Of a stretch of 8,489 nucleotides of DNA, positions 6,964 to 8,489 are shown one piece after another (the stretch's first letter is position 1; every line of letters begins with the position of its first letter). The notes beneath the pieces are model-generated. The model ran no database searches. It was not told the origin of the DNA and saw nothing but the letters and a program-made list of their open reading frames with translations. Where the stretch lies: positions 1 through 8,489 of the forward strand of contig NQJI01000044.1 in the NCBI GenBank assembly GCA_002256705.1, given 5' to 3'. The position numbers and the translations under genes were made by a program. This DNA is from Methylococcaceae bacterium NSM2-1 (lineage in GTDB: Bacteria > Pseudomonadota > Gammaproteobacteria > Methylococcales > Methylomonadaceae).

Positions 6964-7165
6964 CGGGTTACGAGTGCATGGATGCAGGAGATAGAGCCAG
7001 GGCAAACGCATCTGGCTTTTAAAGTTATTTGACAATCAATTAGTTACAATTAAAAACGAATTTATCTTGGCATTTTTATGAGTCGGTCTAATTGATTTTA
7101 AAGTCTTAAAATTTATAAGCGCTCACCCTGGAGATAGAGCAATGCAGGAGCGATAGCGCAAACTA
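6964..7165 (-). repeat. REP-like palindromic element, left copy, interrupted
   Basis: 6964-6997 matches the reverse complement of 7220-7253 at 31 of 34 positions, starting CGGGTTACGA and ending TAGAGC. The match resumes after a 133-bp insert: 7141-7151 (AATGCAGGAGC) and 7152-7158 (GATAGCG) match the other copy exactly, except that 11 bases (AATTGCCGAGC) are missing between them. That gap lies between two GAGC motifs in the intact copy, so it looks like a deletion across short direct repeats. The far end, to about 7165, is degenerate. Confidence 0.8.
6998..7130. mobile_element. Candidate 133-bp MITE-like insert inside the left repeat
   Basis: The insert begins CAGGGCAAACGC and ends with the reverse complement of CAGGGTGAGCGC, so terminal inverted repeats agree at 9 of 12 bases. 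Dyad symmetry continues inward: TTTTAA occurs at the same distance (bases 20-25) from both ends, and AATCAATTAG (7034-7043) faces CTAATTGATT (7088-7097) as a perfect 10-bp inverted repeat. It is flanked by a perfect direct repeat GAGATAGAGC (6988-6997 and 7131-7140), as expected of a target duplication, and it separates two segments that are contiguous in the other element copy. It encodes nothing. The mobilising transposase is not in the window. Confidence 0.65.
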
Positions 7166-7183
7166 ACAACCGTAGCTAAATGT

Positions 7184-7253
7184 CGGGTTACGCTATCGCT
7201 CGGCAATTGCTCCTGCATTGCTCTACCTCCTGCATCCATACAGTCGTAACCCG
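7184..7253 (+). repeat. REP-like palindromic element, right copy, intact
   Basis: A 70-bp unit bounded by perfect 9-bp inverted ends CGGGTTACG (7184-7192) and CGTAACCCG (7245-7253). Its left part GGGTTACGCTATCGCT resembles a short palindromic repeat that I recall as common in proteobacterial and methanotroph genomes. It lies in inverse orientation to the interrupted left copy. The arms at 7130-7158 and 7191-7230 can therefore fold into a long stem with one A/C mismatch and an 11-base bulge, over a 32-base loop. Confidence 0.78.
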
Positions 7254-7294
7254 GCCTGGGCATCTTTGTGGTAGAAAATGAAGGGTATAGTTGA

Positions 7295-7684
7295 TTAAGG
7301 CAAATTAACTAATTCCGGTGCCTGCCAGTCGTTATTTCTATGTTCGACAACAACAGTTGTATAGATACCGCCGCGTACATTAAATTCAGCACGAATACGC
7401 ATGAAATTAGGTGCTATTGCCCTAACAATATCGTTGAGAATTTCATTGGTAACCGCCTCATGGAATGCGCCTTGATCACGGAAGGCCCACATATGCAGTT
7501 TAAGGGCTTTTAATTCCACACAAAGTGCGGCGGGCACATATTCGATTTGGATGGTGGCGAAATCCGGTTGTCCGGTCTTTGGGCAAAGGCAGGTGAATTC
7601 GGGAATATCAATGCGTATCGTATAATCACGGCCTGGTTGTGGATTATCGAAAGTTTCCAGGTCTTTAGTTGGTCTTGTAGTCAT
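7295..7684 (-). CDS. queF: NADPH-dependent 7-cyano-7-deazaguanine reductase (preQ0 reductase)
   Basis: QueF reduces the nitrile of preQ0 to the amine of preQ1 in queuosine biosynthesis; it is a cytosolic T-fold enzyme. At 129 residues this is the short unimodular (YkvM-like, type I) form rather than the longer bimodular E. coli form. Visible motifs are [13 protein letters not shown] with the predicted nucleophile C34 (forms the thioimide with preQ0) and D41, the QueF signature [10 protein letters not shown] (57-66), and FHE (H75, E76) for substrate binding. C55 sits where the B. subtilis enzyme has, as I recall, a cysteine able to form a protective disulfide with the nucleophile. C32 is an extra cysteine where Ser is common. 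The start at 7684 keeps the usual N-terminus; the ribosome site is weak (GAG). It lies 68 bases downstream of the response regulator on the same strand. No preQ1 riboswitch was found in that gap. Confidence 0.97.
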   Translation of the reverse strand: MTTRPTKDLETFDNPQPGRDYTIRIDIPEFTCLCPKTGQPDFATIQIEYVPAALCVELKALKLHMWAFRDQGAFHEAVTNEILNDIVRAIAPNFMRIRAEFNVRGGIYTTVVVEHRNNDWQAPELVNLP

Positions 7685-7700
7685 CGTACTCGTTGGCTAT

Positions 7701-7723
7701 GTTAAAAGTCGGGAGATTTTAAC
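7701..7723. repeat. Short inverted repeat between response regulator and queF
   Basis: GTTAAAA (7701-7707) and TTTTAAC (7717-7723) are perfect inverted repeats around a 9-base GC-rich loop. Neither strand has a following T-run long enough for a standard terminator. On the minus strand TAAAAT could serve as a -10 for queF, but no good -35 is spaced correctly. Role unknown. Confidence 0.35.
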
Positions 7724-7752
7724 AGTTTTGAGGCGACAATTAACAATCTTTG

Positions 7753-8397
7753 CTAAATTGAAGCAGTATCAATATGACCGAATTTAAAAGCCAGGCGCGT
7801 TAATTCAACGTCATTTTTTATATTAAGTTTATCGTATAGACGATAGCGATAAGTATTGACGGTCTTATCACTCAATATCAGCATTTCGGACATTTCCTTA
7901 ATAGATTTGCCCTGAAGAATTAAGGTCACTACTTCAGATTCTCTACGGGAAAGTTTTGAAAACGGTGACTCATGATAGCAAGGCAGACCCTGAGTAGCCA
8001 GATTATTGGCAACATCCACACTTAGGTAGCGTTCACCTGCCATTACCTTACGGATGGCATTAATCATCTCGTCAACTGGCGAGTCTTTGGAAATAAAGCC
8101 CAATACACCAAGTTTGAATAATTGCGGAGGGATGGGGCCGTCGTTATTTACAGATAAGGCAATAATTCTTACTTCGGCATTATCTTGCAGAATTCTACGA
8201 CAGGCTTCTATGCCACCGATGCCGGGCATATTGACATCCATTAACACTACATCTGCCGACAAAGTGGTCATTGCATCAATAGCTTCTTCACCTGATTTGG
8301 CCACTCCCGCAACGCTAATATCTTCGGCTGCATTCAGTAATGCTTCGATACCGGTACGGACAAGTTCATGATCATCAACAAGAAGCACACTTATCAT
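7753..8397 (-). CDS. gacA: GacA/UvrY-like response regulator (NarL/FixJ family)
   Basis: A 214-residue two-component response regulator. The receiver domain (1-120) has the acidic pair D8/D9, phosphoacceptor D54 in VLMDVNMPGIGG, S82 as the switch Ser/Thr, and K104 in FISKDS. A linker leads to a LuxR-type helix-turn-helix (about 149-205, LSRRESEVV ... SDKTVNTYRYRLYDKL). LVRTGIEALL, the SPF-x-x-LS junction, KTVNTYRYR and NDVEL closely follow GacA/UvrY. In that family the partner kinase is GacS/BarA and the main output is small RNAs that titrate CsrA/RsmA; partner and targets are not visible here. ATG at 8397 has a good AGGAAA site. In many gammaproteobacteria uvrC follows this gene, but here queF does, so true orthology to gacA rather than to a paralogous GacA-like regulator is likely but not certain. 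Confidence 0.87.
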   Translation of the reverse strand: MISVLLVDDHELVRTGIEALLNAAEDISVAGVAKSGEEAIDAMTTLSADVVLMDVNMPGIGGIEACRRILQDNAEVRIIALSVNNDGPIPPQLFKLGVLGFISKDSPVDEMINAIRKVMAGERYLSVDVANNLATQGLPCYHESPFSKLSRRESEVVTLILQGKSIKEMSEMLILSDKTVNTYRYRLYDKLNIKNDVELTRLAFKFGHIDTASI

Positions 8398-8402
8398 AAT
8401 TA

Positions 8403-8408
8403 TTTCCT
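8403..8408 (-). promoter_or_regulatory. Ribosome binding site of the response regulator
   Basis: The minus strand reads AGGAAA, five bases (TAATT), then the ATG at 8397. This supports the start that gives a full-length receiver domain beginning MISVLLVDDH. Confidence 0.7.
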
Positions 8409-8445
8409 ATTAATTAGTTATAAAACAATGTGTTAAATATAATTT

Positions 8446-8454
8446 ATTATCACA
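8446..8454 (-). promoter_or_regulatory. Possible extended -10 promoter for the response regulator
   Basis: TGTGATAAT on the minus strand fits an extended -10 (TGn followed by GATAAT, five of six consensus bases) about 50 bases before the ATG. No -35 lies at 17 bases: TTGATA is 22 bases away and TTGCAA 13. The region is AT-rich, so chance matches are easy. Confidence 0.3.
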
Positions 8455-8489
8455 GTATTTGCCATTGCAACAGTATCAACATAACATCT

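Noticed and set aside
7029..7057. Plus-strand promoter starting TTGACA inside the insert
   Set aside because: The base at the right spacing is only TAAAAA, and no plus-strand gene follows; it reads away from psd.
6964..7253. Multiple GGA motifs suggesting a CsrA-sequestering small RNA near the GacA-like gene
   Set aside because: The GGA motifs are repeated units of the palindromic element, without separate hairpin loops, a promoter or a terminator. The GacA upstream-box pattern was not found.
7685..7752. Possible preQ1 riboswitch before queF
   Set aside because: The leader lacks the C-rich loop, pairing stem and A-rich tail of preQ1 aptamers, and nothing resembling an aptamer-terminator pair is visible.
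1..8489. CRISPR array, complete insertion sequence, phage module or toxin-antitoxin pair
   Set aside because: No regularly spaced direct repeats, intact transposase, phage proteins or paired small genes were found on either strand.

Overview
The window looks like chromosomal DNA of a gammaproteobacterium. The evidence is the Gac/UvrY-type response regulator, a bacterial-type psd, the 5S rRNA end, and Gram-negative envelope proteins with Sec and lipoprotein signals. The AT-leaning base composition and the GGGTTACGCTATCGCT-type palindromic repeat suggest a free-living aquatic lineage such as the methanotrophic Methylococcales. That genus-level guess is inference only.

Layout: positions 1-89 hold the 3' end of a 5S rRNA gene and its rho-independent terminator, reading rightward, so an rRNA operon ends here. 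A spacer of about 370 bases follows, with a possible transposase C-terminal scrap at 166-231. All confident protein genes read leftward and converge on the rRNA operon. In transcription order they are: a Gac/UvrY-like response regulator (8397-7753), queF (7684-7295), a repeat-filled gap, psd (6941-6072), an AT-rich gap, a frameshifted transposase-like N-terminal remnant (about 5745-5566), a Ser-rich lipoprotein (5527-5063), a 662-residue exported protein with a DUF4105/NlpC-P60-like His/Cys signature (5019-3031), a probable terminator, and a Lon-family AAA+ protease (2856-463).

The lipoprotein and the 662-residue protein are 43 bases apart on the same strand and probably form one envelope operon. 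Psd (phosphatidylethanolamine synthesis), QueF (queuosine synthesis) and the response regulator are ordinary core genes with no obvious joint function.

The most informative structure is in the psd-queF gap. Two inverted copies of a roughly 70-bp palindromic element lie at 6964-7165 and 7184-7253. The left copy is split by a 133-bp dyad-symmetric insert (6998-7130) that begins CAGGG, ends CCCTG and is bracketed by a 10-bp direct repeat, GAGATAGAGC. This reads as a MITE-like element nested in a REP-like element, immediately upstream of psd. I see no CRISPR array, complete insertion sequence, phage genes or recognisable defence system. The best candidate for something undescribed at the protein level is the lipoprotein plus DUF4105-like pair.
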